This document shows, piece after piece, positions 27,013 through 35,578 of a stretch of 64,000 nt of DNA. Below the pieces are notes generated by a model. The model was given only the letters and a program-made list of their open reading frames with translations. It ran no database searches and had not been told where the DNA came from. Source of the DNA: Spiractinospora alimapuensis (GTDB lineage Bacteria > Actinomycetota > Actinomycetes > Streptosporangiales > Streptosporangiaceae). Each line of letters starts with the position of its first letter. Position 1 is the stretch's first letter. A program made the position numbers and the translations under genes. The DNA is taken from contig NZ_CP072467.1 of assembly GCF_018437505.1 (NCBI RefSeq), positions 2,108,001 to 2,172,000 on the forward strand, written 5' to 3'.

Positions 27013-27837
27013 GTGACCTATAACATCCTCTCAATCGCAGGTAGCGACCCCAGCGGCGGCGCGGGTGTCCAGGCGGATTTGAAGGCTTTCTCTGCTCTGC
27101 GCACGTATGGCATGGCCGTGGTCACGGGGCTGACCGCCCAGTCGACCACGGGTGTCACCGGGATCCATCAGGTTCCCGCGTCGTTCGTGGCCGAGCAGTT
27201 GGACACCCTGTTCACCGACGTCCGTGTCGACGCCGTGAAGATCGGCATGCTGGTCAACGCCGACGTCGTCACGGCCGTCGCGGAGGCCTTGGAACGATTC
27301 GCACCCCCACGCGTGGTGCTGGACCCGGTCATGATCGCCAAGAGCGGCGACCGGCTGCTCGCCCAGGACGCGATCGACGCCGTCCGTGAACTGCTCCTCC
27401 CACGGGTCGACCTCCTCACCCCCAACCTTCCCGAGACAGGCGAACTACTCGGAGAACGACCCGGCCAAGACCTCACCACCGCCGCGGAACAAGGACAACG
27501 CCTCCTCCAACAAGGCGCGAAACAAGTCCTCGTCAAAGGCGGCCACCTCGGCGGCCAATCCAGCACCGACCTATGGATCCGCCCCAACACCGAACCCATC
27601 GCCCTCTCCGCCGAACGCATCTCCACCAAAAACACCCACGGAACCGGCTGCACTCTGTCCTCCGCGATCGCGGCGCTGCTTCCCCAGCATCGCGACACCT
27701 ACGACGCGTTGCACGCCGCGAAGGACTATCTGACCGAGGCGCTACGGCACGCGGACGAACTCGAGGTGGGGCACGGTAAGGGACCGGTGCACCATTTCTA
27801 TGCCCTGTGGCCACGCCCGGAGGACGACTCCATCTGA
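27013..27837 (+). CDS. thiD: Hydroxymethylpyrimidine / phosphomethylpyrimidine kinase
   Basis: A 274-residue ribokinase-fold enzyme that phosphorylates HMP and HMP-phosphate for thiamine synthesis. It opens with SIAGSDPSGGAGVQADLKAF, has VVLDPVMIAKSGD in the middle, and the anion hole NTHGTGCTLSSAIAA near the C terminus, all typical of ThiD. The GTG at 27013 lies after GGAGCCGG; the frame is open further upstream but without family similarity. From about 27418 to 27650 the codon use changes sharply: only CAA, GAA and AAA appear for Gln, Glu and Lys, although neighbours on both sides use CAG, GAG and AAG. No thiamine riboswitch was seen upstream. Confidence 0.93.
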   Translation: MTYNILSIAGSDPSGGAGVQADLKAFSALRTYGMAVVTGLTAQSTTGVTGIHQVPASFVAEQLDTLFTDVRVDAVKIGMLVNADVVTAVAEALERFAPPRVVLDPVMIAKSGDRLLAQDAIDAVRELLLPRVDLLTPNLPETGELLGERPGQDLTTAAEQGQRLLQQGAKQVLVKGGHLGGQSSTDLWIRPNTEPIALSAERISTKNTHGTGCTLSSAIAALLPQHRDTYDALHAAKDYLTEALRHADELEVGHGKGPVHHFYALWPRPEDDSI

Positions 27838-27943
27838 CGGTGACCGTGTCCACACAGGCTCCGCCCTCGGGACCGAGGGTCTGGAGGTCGGACACCCCGA
27901 ACGCCGCGCCGGCTCCGCCGCGTGGCCGTCGCGGCCACAGACT

Positions 27944-27983
27944 AAGGAGGGTGGAGGCGACGATGGTCGCCCCCACCCTCCTT
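27944..27983. terminator. Strong bidirectional terminator between thiD and the symporter gene
   Basis: AAGGAGGGTGG (27944-27954) pairs perfectly with CCACCCTCCTT (27973-27983), and the loop contains a second 6-bp stem GGCGAC/GTCGCC. The structure sits between two convergent genes, so it can end both transcripts. Confidence 0.8.
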
Positions 27984-27993
27984 CTCTCTGGGA

Positions 27994-29511
27994 TCAGTCG
28001 GCCGGGCGCCAGCCTCCGTTGCCGCGCACGTCCGTTATGACATGGGCGTTGGGGTCCTTCCAGTTCGGTATCCCCATGTACTTGCTCGTCTCCCGCGCCA
28101 CCACGCCGGACAGGAGCAACAGTCCGAGCAGGTTGGGCAGTGCCATGAGTCCGTTGGCGATGTCGGAGAACGTCCAGACGAGGTCCGCCTCGACCACCGC
28201 CCCCACGAACAGCAAGCCCGCGAAGAGGACCCGGTAGGCGTAGACCACGACGTTGGTGACGATCTCGTCGCGGACTCCGAAGAGGCGCTCCACCAGGTAC
28301 ACGAGGCACCGTTCACCGTAGTAGGACCAACCCAGCATCGTGGTGTAGGCGAAGAGGACCACGCCCACGGCGACGATGAGGGTGCCGGTACCTCCGACGC
28401 CCTGTTCGAACGCCCAGCTCGTGAGCACGGCACCGTCGAGGCCGTCCGCGTCGGTAGCGTTGTACGCGCCGGTCACCACGAGCACGAGACCGGTGATCGA
28501 GACCACGATGATCGTGTCGATGAACGTCTGCGTCATCTGGACGAGCGCCTGACGCACCGGCTGGTCGGTCTTCGCCGCGGCCGCCGAGATCGCGCCGCTG
28601 CCCAGCCCCGCCTCGTTGGAGAACATCCCGCGCGCCATGCCCATCTGGATGGTGAGCAGCAGCGCGGAACCGAACAGGCCGCCCACGGCCGACTCTCCGG
28701 TGAAGGCCGCGGAGAAGACCAGCGCGATGGCGTCCGGCAGGTCACCCACGAAGATGATCAGGATGGCGATGCCGGCGAAGACGTAGGCGATGCACATGAC
28801 GGGGACGATGCCGGCGGTGACGCGGCCGATCGACTTGATCCCACCGATGATGACGACGCCGACCAGGACGACCAGGACGGCGCCGGTGATCCAGGTGTCC
28901 ACACCCCAGGTGCGCTCGACGACACCGGCGACCTCGTGCGACTGTACGCCGTTGCCGATGCCGAACGCGGCGATCGCGCCGAAGAGGGCGAACAAGGTAC
29001 CCAGCAGGAGGCCGAAGGCGCCGCCAACCCCGTTGGTGAGGTAGAACATGGGTCCGCCGACCTGCTGGCCTCGGGCGTCGCGTTCGCGGTACTTCACGCC
29101 GAGCAACGCCTCGGAGTACTTGGTCGCCATCCCCAGCAGGCCGGTGACCCACATCCAGAAGAGCGCCCCGGGCCCACCGATCCCGATGGCGGTCGCCACA
29201 CCCGCGATGTTGCCGACCCCGACCGTCGCCGCCAGCGACGTGCTCAACGCCTGGTAATGACTGATGTCGCCTTCCGCGCCCTTCTCGGTGCGGCGGAAGA
29301 ACGCGAGCCACAACGCGTGCGGCAGGGTCCGGATCTGTAGGACCTTCAGCCGCGCGGTGAGGTAGAGCCCGGTGAGCAACAGCAGGGGGATGAGAACGAA
29401 CGGTCCCCAGACGATGTCGGAGAGCACGCCCAGGATGCTCGATAACCGGTCGAGGCCGGACTCGGGAACGACTGTCGCGGAGAACATTGTGGCACCCGAT
29501 GTCTGATCCAT
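27994..29511 (-). CDS. AGCS-family amino acid:cation symporter (alanine/glycine type)
   Basis: A 505-residue membrane protein with about ten to eleven transmembrane segments, of the alanine or glycine:cation symporter family (AlsT/DagA/AgcS). Family motifs are ATAIGIGGPGALFWMWVTGLLGMATKYSEALLGVKYR and NEAGLGSGAISAAAAKTDQPVRQAL in parts. It imports small neutral amino acids with sodium or protons; the exact substrate is not resolved. The ATG at 29511 has GAGGAG 10 nt upstream. The 5' leader (minus strand) contains a small hairpin CTCCGC/GCGGAG (29563-29583) followed by a run of five Ts, which could be an attenuator, but I see no glycine riboswitch motif. Confidence 0.9.
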   Translation of the reverse strand: MDQTSGATMFSATVVPESGLDRLSSILGVLSDIVWGPFVLIPLLLLTGLYLTARLKVLQIRTLPHALWLAFFRRTEKGAEGDISHYQALSTSLAATVGVGNIAGVATAIGIGGPGALFWMWVTGLLGMATKYSEALLGVKYRERDARGQQVGGPMFYLTNGVGGAFGLLLGTLFALFGAIAAFGIGNGVQSHEVAGVVERTWGVDTWITGAVLVVLVGVVIIGGIKSIGRVTAGIVPVMCIAYVFAGIAILIIFVGDLPDAIALVFSAAFTGESAVGGLFGSALLLTIQMGMARGMFSNEAGLGSGAISAAAAKTDQPVRQALVQMTQTFIDTIIVVSITGLVLVVTGAYNATDADGLDGAVLTSWAFEQGVGGTGTLIVAVGVVLFAYTTMLGWSYYGERCLVYLVERLFGVRDEIVTNVVVYAYRVLFAGLLFVGAVVEADLVWTFSDIANGLMALPNLLGLLLLSGVVARETSKYMGIPNWKDPNAHVITDVRGNGGWRPAD

Positions 29512-29699
29512 GTAACGCGCTCCTCTGTGGACAGCGACCCGTTCCTAACCCAAAAACAGGGCCTCCGCCCGGGGAAAGCGGAGAATGTGGCCGAGGTATC
29601 TCTGCGACGCTGCGCAATAGGGTGACAGGACGCAGTAACTAGGTCATTACGTTTACCCGTCGCCCCGGTTTCAACCCTTTCCGAATCCCGCGCCGTCGA

Positions 29700-29957
29700 T
29701 TAGCGGGTCGAGGAGTCCGGCGACTCGTCCTTCTGTGCCAACGCCAGGCGTTGCAAGAGCTCCGCGGTCTCCACCGGGTCCGCTCCCCGACCGACCGCGA
29801 CGCCCAACAGATAGGTCGTCAGGGGCGCGGCTGGTCGCGCGACCGAATGCGCGGCGTCACGGGCGACCGCCAACAATCGATCAATGTCGTCCTTGGCGAG
29901 TTCATCCGCCATTCCGAGTTCGGCGTTGACCCGCTGGGTCCACTCCTGCAGCGTCAT
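29700..29957 (-). CDS. Small DUF6457-like helical protein
   Basis: An 85-residue acidic helical protein beginning MTLQEWTQRVNAELG and containing ARDAAHSVARPAAPLTTYLLGVAVGRG. This pattern matches small DUF6457-type proteins of actinomycetes, often encoded near molybdenum cofactor genes, though none is nearby here. The ATG at 29957 has GGGAG upstream; the longer open frame is not protein-like. Function is unknown. Confidence 0.7.
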   Translation of the reverse strand: MTLQEWTQRVNAELGMADELAKDDIDRLLAVARDAAHSVARPAAPLTTYLLGVAVGRGADPVETAELLQRLALAQKDESPDSSTR

Positions 29958-30125
29958 TGGTTCTCCCTCGACATAGGAAAAAGTCCCAGATGGTGGGGTA
30001 CGACCGGCGGATCGCGCGTCAACGATAGACCAGCGTGTCCCCGACTTCGAGCATCGTGACCATCCGCGTCGAGGGATGCGGGGACCTCCACCACGACAGG
30101 GAAGGGACGACGGAGCCCACACACA

Positions 30126-30162
30126 CGTGTCGGGGGCGTCCTCCGCGGACGCCCCCGACACG
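30126..30162 (-). terminator. Terminator of the aminotransferase gene
   Basis: A perfect 16-bp inverted repeat (30126-30141 and 30147-30162) encloses a 5-nt loop TCCGC, 61 bp past the stop codon of the minus-strand aminotransferase gene. There is no T-tract, as is common for GC-rich actinomycete terminators. Confidence 0.75.
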
Positions 30163-30222
30163 GTGCCCCTGCTCCGGGACCGGTTCACGTGGATGGACCC
30201 ACGTTGGATCAGCTGCTCGTGG

Positions 30223-31482
30223 TCATTCTTCGTTCAGGTCGTCGAGGGCCTCACTGAGGCGGTCCAGGTGGGTTCGGATCCAAGGAAGCGCCGTGGGGTC
30301 GTCCGACCACAGGGCCGCGGTGCGCTCTTCCTGGGTGTCGCCGTAGAGCAGGCTGACCGCGGCCCGCGTACGCAGGGCACCGTCCTCCTCGCCGAACGCC
30401 GACGCCGGCAGCAGGCCCAGGCCGTATGTGTCCATGAGGAATCGGCAGAGCTCGGTCCCCGTGGTGACGCCGTGCTTCAACTCCAGGCGCTCCCGCCACA
30501 CCTCGAAGTCGGGGTAGAGGTAGAACGCGGCCTGCGGGGGAACGACGAGCGCCCCGGCCGCGGCGAACCGGTCGGCCGCCGCGCGGGCGACGTTGCCGTG
30601 CAGGCGCCGGCCGCGTGCGATGTAGTCGGTGATCTCGACCGGCTCGTCCAGCGCGTAGGCGGCGGCCTGTTGGATCGGGCCGGCGGGGCTGGACCAGATC
30701 TCGCTGGCGATACCCAGGATCCCGGTCCGCAGTTCCCACCCGAGGTCGGAGTCGGGGAAACGCATGACGCCCAGGCGCCACCCACCGAGAGCGAGGTTCT
30801 TGCTGAGTCCCGTGCTGACGACCGTGCGTTCGGGAGCGTAGGTGGCGGGGCTGACGAGTCGCGTCGCGTCGTCGTGGACGAGGTCGCGGTAGATCTCGTC
30901 GGAGATGATGACCAGGTCGAGCTCACGGGCGACGCGCGCCAGCCGCCGCACTGTCTCCGGCTCGGGCAGCGTGCCGGTCGGGTTGTCCGGCAGGGTGACG
31001 ATCACCGCGCTGATCTCGCGTCCGTCCGCCCTCGCCTGGGTCACCGCGGTGGCCAGCATGTCGGGCTCGGGGACGCCACCCTGTGCGGGCGGGGTGGGGA
31101 CGAACAGTGGGTTCTGCCCGGCGAGACGGTTCTGCGCGGCATAGCTGACCCAGCTTGGACTCGCCATGGCGACGTCGCCGCCGAGCGTCAGCATCAGGGC
31201 GTACAGGAGCGGCTTGCTGCCGGGGCCCGCGACGACCAGGTCCGGGTCCGTGCTCAGTCCACGCCGCTCCCAGTACCCGGCCGCCGCGGTGCGAAGCTGG
31301 GCGGTTCCCGCGACCGGACCGTAGGCGTTGTGGTCACCTCCCGCGGCCAGCGCGGCACACATGGTGCTGTGCACGGGCAGTCCGGCTTCGCCGAAGGCCA
31401 TGGGGATGACCGGCAGTCCCTGACGACGACGTTGTGCGAGCGCTTCGTTGGCGGCGAGGGTCGCGGACACGGTCACTGGCAT
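30223..31482 (-). CDS. Class I/II PLP-dependent aminotransferase
   Basis: A 419-residue fold-type I aminotransferase. Recognisable elements are AYGPVAGTAQLRTAAAGYW, the substrate/PLP loop TLPDNPTGTLPEPE, DEIYRDLVHDD, and the PLP lysine in STGLSKNLALGGWRLG. The C-terminal arginine motif is less clear, so the amino acid substrate is not predicted. The ATG at 31482 is chosen; a TTG one codon earlier is also possible. It diverges from a LysR regulator, 127 bp apart, which probably controls it. Confidence 0.87.
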   Translation of the reverse strand: MPVTVSATLAANEALAQRRRQGLPVIPMAFGEAGLPVHSTMCAALAAGGDHNAYGPVAGTAQLRTAAAGYWERRGLSTDPDLVVAGPGSKPLLYALMLTLGGDVAMASPSWVSYAAQNRLAGQNPLFVPTPPAQGGVPEPDMLATAVTQARADGREISAVIVTLPDNPTGTLPEPETVRRLARVARELDLVIISDEIYRDLVHDDATRLVSPATYAPERTVVSTGLSKNLALGGWRLGVMRFPDSDLGWELRTGILGIASEIWSSPAGPIQQAAAYALDEPVEITDYIARGRRLHGNVARAAADRFAAAGALVVPPQAAFYLYPDFEVWRERLELKHGVTTGTELCRFLMDTYGLGLLPASAFGEEDGALRTRAAVSLLYGDTQEERTAALWSDDPTALPWIRTHLDRLSEALDDLNEE

Positions 31483-31597
31483 CAAGGGGTCTCACTCCAC
31501 TCGGGTGGCTTCGTTGCTCACTGGCGCCATAACCAGCCACTTTCAAGCCTGCCCGGGAACACCCATCAGTACAAGCGCGTCTTTTCGATGGTGAGGG

Positions 31598-31610
31598 TAA
31601 GCTGAGCTTA
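31598..31610. promoter_or_regulatory. LysR box overlapping the regulator start codon
   Basis: TAAGCTGAGCTTA is a perfect 13-bp palindrome with the T-N11-A form of LysR-family sites. Its last base is the A of the LysR ATG, so binding would directly interfere with expression of the regulator and could also act on the divergent aminotransferase promoter. Confidence 0.6.
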
Positions 31611-32542
31611 TGCTCGACCTTCGGCGGCTCCGCATTCTGTACGAGTTCAGCATTCGTCGCACCATCGCCGGCACGGCGGATGCCCTGGGATACACCGCGT
31701 CCGCCGTCTCCCAACAGTTGGCGACGCTCGAACGCGAGGCCGGAACGCCGCTGCTGGATCGAACGGCACGCAGCGCGGAACTCACCGACGCCGGAAAGAT
31801 GCTGGTGGGACACGCCGAGCAGATTCTCGCGATGGTTGAGGCGGCGGAGTCGGTACTCCAGGAACAGGCCGACCTTCCGCTGGGGCGGGTCGTGGTCACC
31901 GGTTTCCCGACCGCGGCCGTGGCCTTCGCACCCACCCTGGCCCACAACCTGCGCCAGCACCCCACCCTGGAGCTGATCCTGCGCCAGACCCGAGGGGCTA
32001 ACGGCGCGCGTCAGGTCACCCGCGCCGAGGTCGACATCGCCCTGGTCGACGACTGGTCAGGCCGAACTCCGGACGACCAGTCCGGCGTGCTGCGCTTCTA
32101 CCACCTGTTCCACGACCCGATGGTGCTCGTCGTCCCGGCGGACCACGCCCTGGCGGACCTCGAACGCCCCCTCGACGTTCCCCAGCTCCGCGCCGCGCCG
32201 TGGTTGACCACGCCGAGCGGTGAACCGTCCCGATCCGCCACCGACCGCATCCTGGCCGAGATCGACGCGACGCCGTCGGCCACCATGGAGTTCGAAGGGC
32301 TCAGCACCATCCTGAGCCTGGTCGCCCGGGGCACCGGCATCGCCGCGGTGCCGTCCCTCGTCCTGAGCACGGACTCCTCCGACGTGGTGTGTCGACCGCT
32401 GCCGGGACTCGTGCCTCGGCGCGACGTGTACGCGGTCGCGCGCGCCACGAGCATCCGTCGTCCCTCGATCGACATCACACTGCGCGCCGTCCACACCGCC
32501 GCTCGCGAGCTGCGGGAGTCGCTGGCGCACGTCACGTCGTAG
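31610..32542 (+). CDS. LysR-family transcriptional regulator
   Basis: A 310-residue LysR-type regulator: N-terminal winged HTH (LRRLRILYEFSIRRTIAGTADALGY in parts, then SAVSQQLATLEREAGTPLLDR) and a C-terminal substrate-binding domain with VAFAPTLAHNLRQHPTLEL. It is divergent from the aminotransferase gene, the common arrangement for a regulator and its target. The ATG is overlapped by the palindrome at 31598-31610, pointing to autoregulation. Its last 11 bp overlap the end of the convergent small gene at 32532. Confidence 0.9.
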   Translation: MLDLRRLRILYEFSIRRTIAGTADALGYTASAVSQQLATLEREAGTPLLDRTARSAELTDAGKMLVGHAEQILAMVEAAESVLQEQADLPLGRVVVTGFPTAAVAFAPTLAHNLRQHPTLELILRQTRGANGARQVTRAEVDIALVDDWSGRTPDDQSGVLRFYHLFHDPMVLVVPADHALADLERPLDVPQLRAAPWLTTPSGEPSRSATDRILAEIDATPSATMEFEGLSTILSLVARGTGIAAVPSLVLSTDSSDVVCRPLPGLVPRRDVYAVARATSIRRPSIDITLRAVHTAARELRESLAHVTS

Positions 32543-32888
32543 CCGACGGTCCCCCGAACTCGACCGGTCCGTCCTCCTCGAGGACCCCCAACCGCCGGCG
32601 TTGCTGCCACCGTTCCAGTCGACGCCGGAACCGGGTCGCCAGATGCAGGCAACGGTTGTGATCCTCCCGGGCCCGCCACCAGCGGTTGTAGGCTTCGAGT
32701 CGTTCCTGTCGGGCGACCCCGAGCTCGCTCTCCAGCTTCTCCACCTGGCGATCGAGCTCAGCGTGTAACCCCCGGTAGGTGTCCATGATCTCGGAATGGG
32801 AACGGGCGTCGGCCTCGAGCCGACTGACGCGTGTCATGAGTGCCTGGATTCGTGTACCTCCAGCACCCATCCCCCCAAAAAACCGCAC
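32532..32888 (-). CDS. Small coiled-coil protein of unknown function
   Basis: A 118-residue protein whose centre (RIQALMTRVSRLEADARSHSEIMD to RQVEKLESELGVARQERLEAYNRWWRAREDHNRC in parts) has heptad-like leucine spacing and is probably a coiled coil. The C terminus is basic. The GTG at 32888 is the first start; ATGs at 32870 and further in are alternatives. It lies 63 bp downstream of the glycosyltransferase gene on the same strand and overlaps the convergent lysR gene by 11 bp at its 3' end. I do not recognise a family. Confidence 0.55.
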   Translation of the reverse strand: MRFFGGMGAGGTRIQALMTRVSRLEADARSHSEIMDTYRGLHAELDRQVEKLESELGVARQERLEAYNRWWRAREDHNRCLHLATRFRRRLERWQQRRRLGVLEEDGPVEFGGPSATT

Positions 32889-32951
32889 ACTTTGGATGTA
32901 TCCAGTTGCGGACCGTGATAATTCGGCGATACCTGCAAAGAATCGGTCAAC

Positions 32952-34316
32952 TCATCGGCTGTGTGTCCCCCGCAACCGCCCCGTCAACGCGCTGAACATG
33001 CTGTACAGCGCGGCACCCGGTTGTGCCGGATCGCCGCCCGAGCCGTGGCTCTGACCGTCTCCCCCGGAGTCGCCCGCGCGCAGCATGGCGGCTCCGCCGG
33101 GCGTTGGCCGCGTCCCGGTGTAGATCTCCACGAACCGGTCCAGTGACGCGGAGAGGTCGTGTTGTCCGGCCATGCGCCGGCTCGCCGCCCCCATCGAGGC
33201 CTGGCGCTCGGGGTCGCCGAGAATCTCGCTCAGGGAGAGTGTCAGGCTCTCCACGTCGCCCGGAGGGTAGAGGAAACCGTTGTGGCCTGGGTGCACGAGA
33301 TGTCCCAGCGCCATGGCTTCGGCCGCGACGATCGGTAGACCTGTGGCCATGGCCTCCAGGGTGGCGATGCTCTGTAGCTCCGCGACGCTCGCGATGGCGA
33401 ACGCGTCCGCGGCGCTGTAGGCGAACGGCAGCTCCTCGTCGGGCACGAAGCCCAGGAACCGGACCCGGTCGGTCACCCCCAGCGACTGGGCGAGCGCGGC
33501 CAGGCTGGCCCGGCACTGCCCCGTACCCACGAGGGCGAGTTGGGCGTCGTGATGCTCGGCGAGGAAGGGCAGGGCACGGATGATCTCGTCGATGCGCTTC
33601 TCCGGGTCGAGCCGCCCGACGAAGACGATCGTGGGGCGGTCCGGCAGGCGCAGCCGGCGCCGCGCCCATGCCCGCTGCCCCTCCCGGGGATGGAATCGGC
33701 TGAGGTCGATCCCGCAGGACACGGCCTCCACCTCGCCGGCGAAGCCCTGCTCCTTGAGGAGCTGCGCCGCGCGCATCGTGGGTGTGGTGACGTGGTCGGC
33801 GAGCTCCGCCACCCCCATCATGTCGCGCCACGCCAGACGGCCGACGGTGCCCTGAAGCCGTTTGGGCACCGAGGTGTAGGAGTACAGGTTGTCCGGCATG
33901 AAGTGGTTGGTGAGGACCACGGGAAGACCGGCACGCCGTCCCTCGTACACCATGGCGCGCTCCAGCGGGAAGTGTCCCTGGACGTGGAGGGCGTGCGGCG
34001 CGACCCGTTCGATGATGAGGTCGAGGGTGCCCCGTAGCCCCAACGGGAGCACCGCGCGCATGCTGGGGTGCATCGGAAGGCGGACGGACCGCATCCGGTG
34101 GACGTGGACCCCGGCGGATTGACTACTTCCTGGAGGCCCGGTGTCCGAGGGACACACCACGTGTACTTCGGCACCCCGTCCGACCAATCCCTCGGCGAGG
34201 CGTCGCGTGAAGTAGGACGCGCCGTTGACGTCGGGTGGATAGGTGTCGGCACCGATCAGGACCCGGACAAGACGGCCTGGGCGTTGGGCACCCACTGTGT
34301 TGGACTGTAGCGTCAC
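32952..34316 (-). CDS. GT4-family glycosyltransferase
   Basis: A 454-residue GT-B glycosyltransferase, similar in layout to PimB/MgtA mannosyltransferases. The N-terminal domain starts RVLIGADTYPPDVNGASYFTRRLAEGL. The C-terminal domain has IVFVGRLDPEKRIDEIIRAL and the nucleotide-sugar motif EAMATGLPIVA preceded by ELQSIATL (an E-x7-E pattern). It probably adds a mannosyl or glucosyl unit to a lipid acceptor at the cytoplasmic membrane face. The GTG start overlaps the stop of the EamA transporter gene by 4 nt, so the two are coupled. The last 50 residues are glycine/serine-rich and poorly conserved. Confidence 0.87.
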   Translation of the reverse strand: MTLQSNTVGAQRPGRLVRVLIGADTYPPDVNGASYFTRRLAEGLVGRGAEVHVVCPSDTGPPGSSQSAGVHVHRMRSVRLPMHPSMRAVLPLGLRGTLDLIIERVAPHALHVQGHFPLERAMVYEGRRAGLPVVLTNHFMPDNLYSYTSVPKRLQGTVGRLAWRDMMGVAELADHVTTPTMRAAQLLKEQGFAGEVEAVSCGIDLSRFHPREGQRAWARRRLRLPDRPTIVFVGRLDPEKRIDEIIRALPFLAEHHDAQLALVGTGQCRASLAALAQSLGVTDRVRFLGFVPDEELPFAYSAADAFAIASVAELQSIATLEAMATGLPIVAAEAMALGHLVHPGHNGFLYPPGDVESLTLSLSEILGDPERQASMGAASRRMAGQHDLSASLDRFVEIYTGTRPTPGGAAMLRAGDSGGDGQSHGSGGDPAQPGAALYSMFSALTGRLRGTHSR

Positions 34317-35236
34317 GGTCTACTGTCACCCCCGGTGCCAGTTTGCTCTCCGTTCGTGTTCGCGTCGCTGCCGGCACGCCGTGCGGCGGGGTTCCGGTAG
34401 ATCGCGCGCGTGAGGAGGATCGTCCCCACGACCGCGAGCACCGCGGCGGCGGCCCCGCCGACCCGCTCCAGCGGGTTCTGTGGAATCTGCTCCCCCAGCA
34501 CAGCGATGCCAATGGTCGCGGCGGTGACGGGGTCGGTAAGCAGGAGGGTCGAGTAGGCGGCGGAGAAGTGACCGGTCCGGTAGGCGTTCTGGAGCAGGAG
34601 TCCTCCGATCGCGGCAAGGAGGATGGCGGGGACGACGAGCCAGTCCAGCACCGCCCGGAAGTCCTGCAGGGTCTGACTCGCCACCACTCTTGCGAACGCG
34701 GAGGTGGCCCCGAGGCACGTTCCGGCGGCGGCGGCCAACAACAGCGCACGGGGTGCGGGCGGTACGTGCGACGCACCCAGGAGGACGGCCACGGCGACCG
34801 CGCCGATCACGAGTGACAGGACCGTGGCGAGGACCGGCGACATCTCCGGGGTCCGGGTCTCGGCGGGAAACACCGAGACGAGGCCAACGAGACCGACGGT
34901 GACGGCGCCGCCCGCGGCGATCTCGCTCCAGCGCACGCGGTGGCGGTTGAGGGCGGCGGCGACGAAGATCGCGAAGACCAGCCCCGACACACCGATCGGC
35001 TGCACGATGGTCAGCGGTGCGCCTCCCAACGCCAACAGATGCAACGTGACACCGACGGCGATCGACGCCGATCCGAGCAGCCACTGGGGTCGGCGCCACA
35101 GGTGCAGCAGGATGGAGATCCGGGAGACCGCACGGCCGGGGGCACGCACCGCGTCCCGTTCCTGCAGCGCCGCGCCCAGGGCGATGAAGAACGCCCCCAG
35201 CACCGCGAAGCCGATGAACAACCACTCTCCGCCCAC
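34313..35236 (-). CDS. EamA/DMT-type transporter
   Basis: A 307-residue membrane protein with nine to ten hydrophobic segments in two related halves, the layout of the drug/metabolite transporter superfamily. Motifs include ALGGAPLTIVQPIGVSGLVFA and LLLTDPVTAATIGIAVLGEQI, the end of an EamA repeat. It is the first gene of an operon with the GT4 glycosyltransferase (4-nt overlap). Possible jobs are lipid-linked sugar flipping or metabolite export; the sequence does not decide. The GTG at 35236 has GGAGG 6 nt upstream. Confidence 0.82.
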   Translation of the reverse strand: MGGEWLFIGFAVLGAFFIALGAALQERDAVRAPGRAVSRISILLHLWRRPQWLLGSASIAVGVTLHLLALGGAPLTIVQPIGVSGLVFAIFVAAALNRHRVRWSEIAAGGAVTVGLVGLVSVFPAETRTPEMSPVLATVLSLVIGAVAVAVLLGASHVPPAPRALLLAAAAGTCLGATSAFARVVASQTLQDFRAVLDWLVVPAILLAAIGGLLLQNAYRTGHFSAAYSTLLLTDPVTAATIGIAVLGEQIPQNPLERVGGAAAAVLAVVGTILLTRAIYRNPAARRAGSDANTNGEQTGTGGDSRP

Positions 35237-35578
35237 GAGGCCTCCGCCGTGTGTGACTGTGTGTGTCGCTCCTTGAGTCTGGTCGCTTCGTCTCCGTCCA
35301 CGGGGGATCCCTCAGTCCGTGTCGCCTTCGCGGCGCGCCGTGCGCGACGGTCGCCGGCGAGGGACCCCATCCCCTGCGCGCCCGAATTCCGCCCCCTACG
35401 CGCGTTCCGCACGGCTCGATGCCCTTTCGCCACTTAGGGAGGTATGGGCGAATCACGACACGTCGGGCAAGTTGTAAGCAATTGATTACCCAGTGTGAGA
35501 TTTTGAGAGAGACGGCCCATGGCGTGCCGCTCATGGGTGATTGAGAAGAGCGACAACCCGTCGCATGAAAGGTCGGAA
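35237..35578. promoter_or_regulatory. Divergent promoter region before the acidic secreted protein
   Basis: This 342-bp interval contains no gene. The 100 bp before the ATG at 35579 are noticeably richer in A/T than the rest (AAGTTGTAAGCAATTGATTACCC and TGAGATTTTGAGAGAGA in parts), which fits a promoter, and the ribosome binding site is GAAAGGTCGGA. Confidence 0.35.

Noticed and set aside
29512-29699. Glycine riboswitch before the AGCS symporter gene
   Set aside because: The conserved aptamer core could not be found by eye; only a small hairpin is present.
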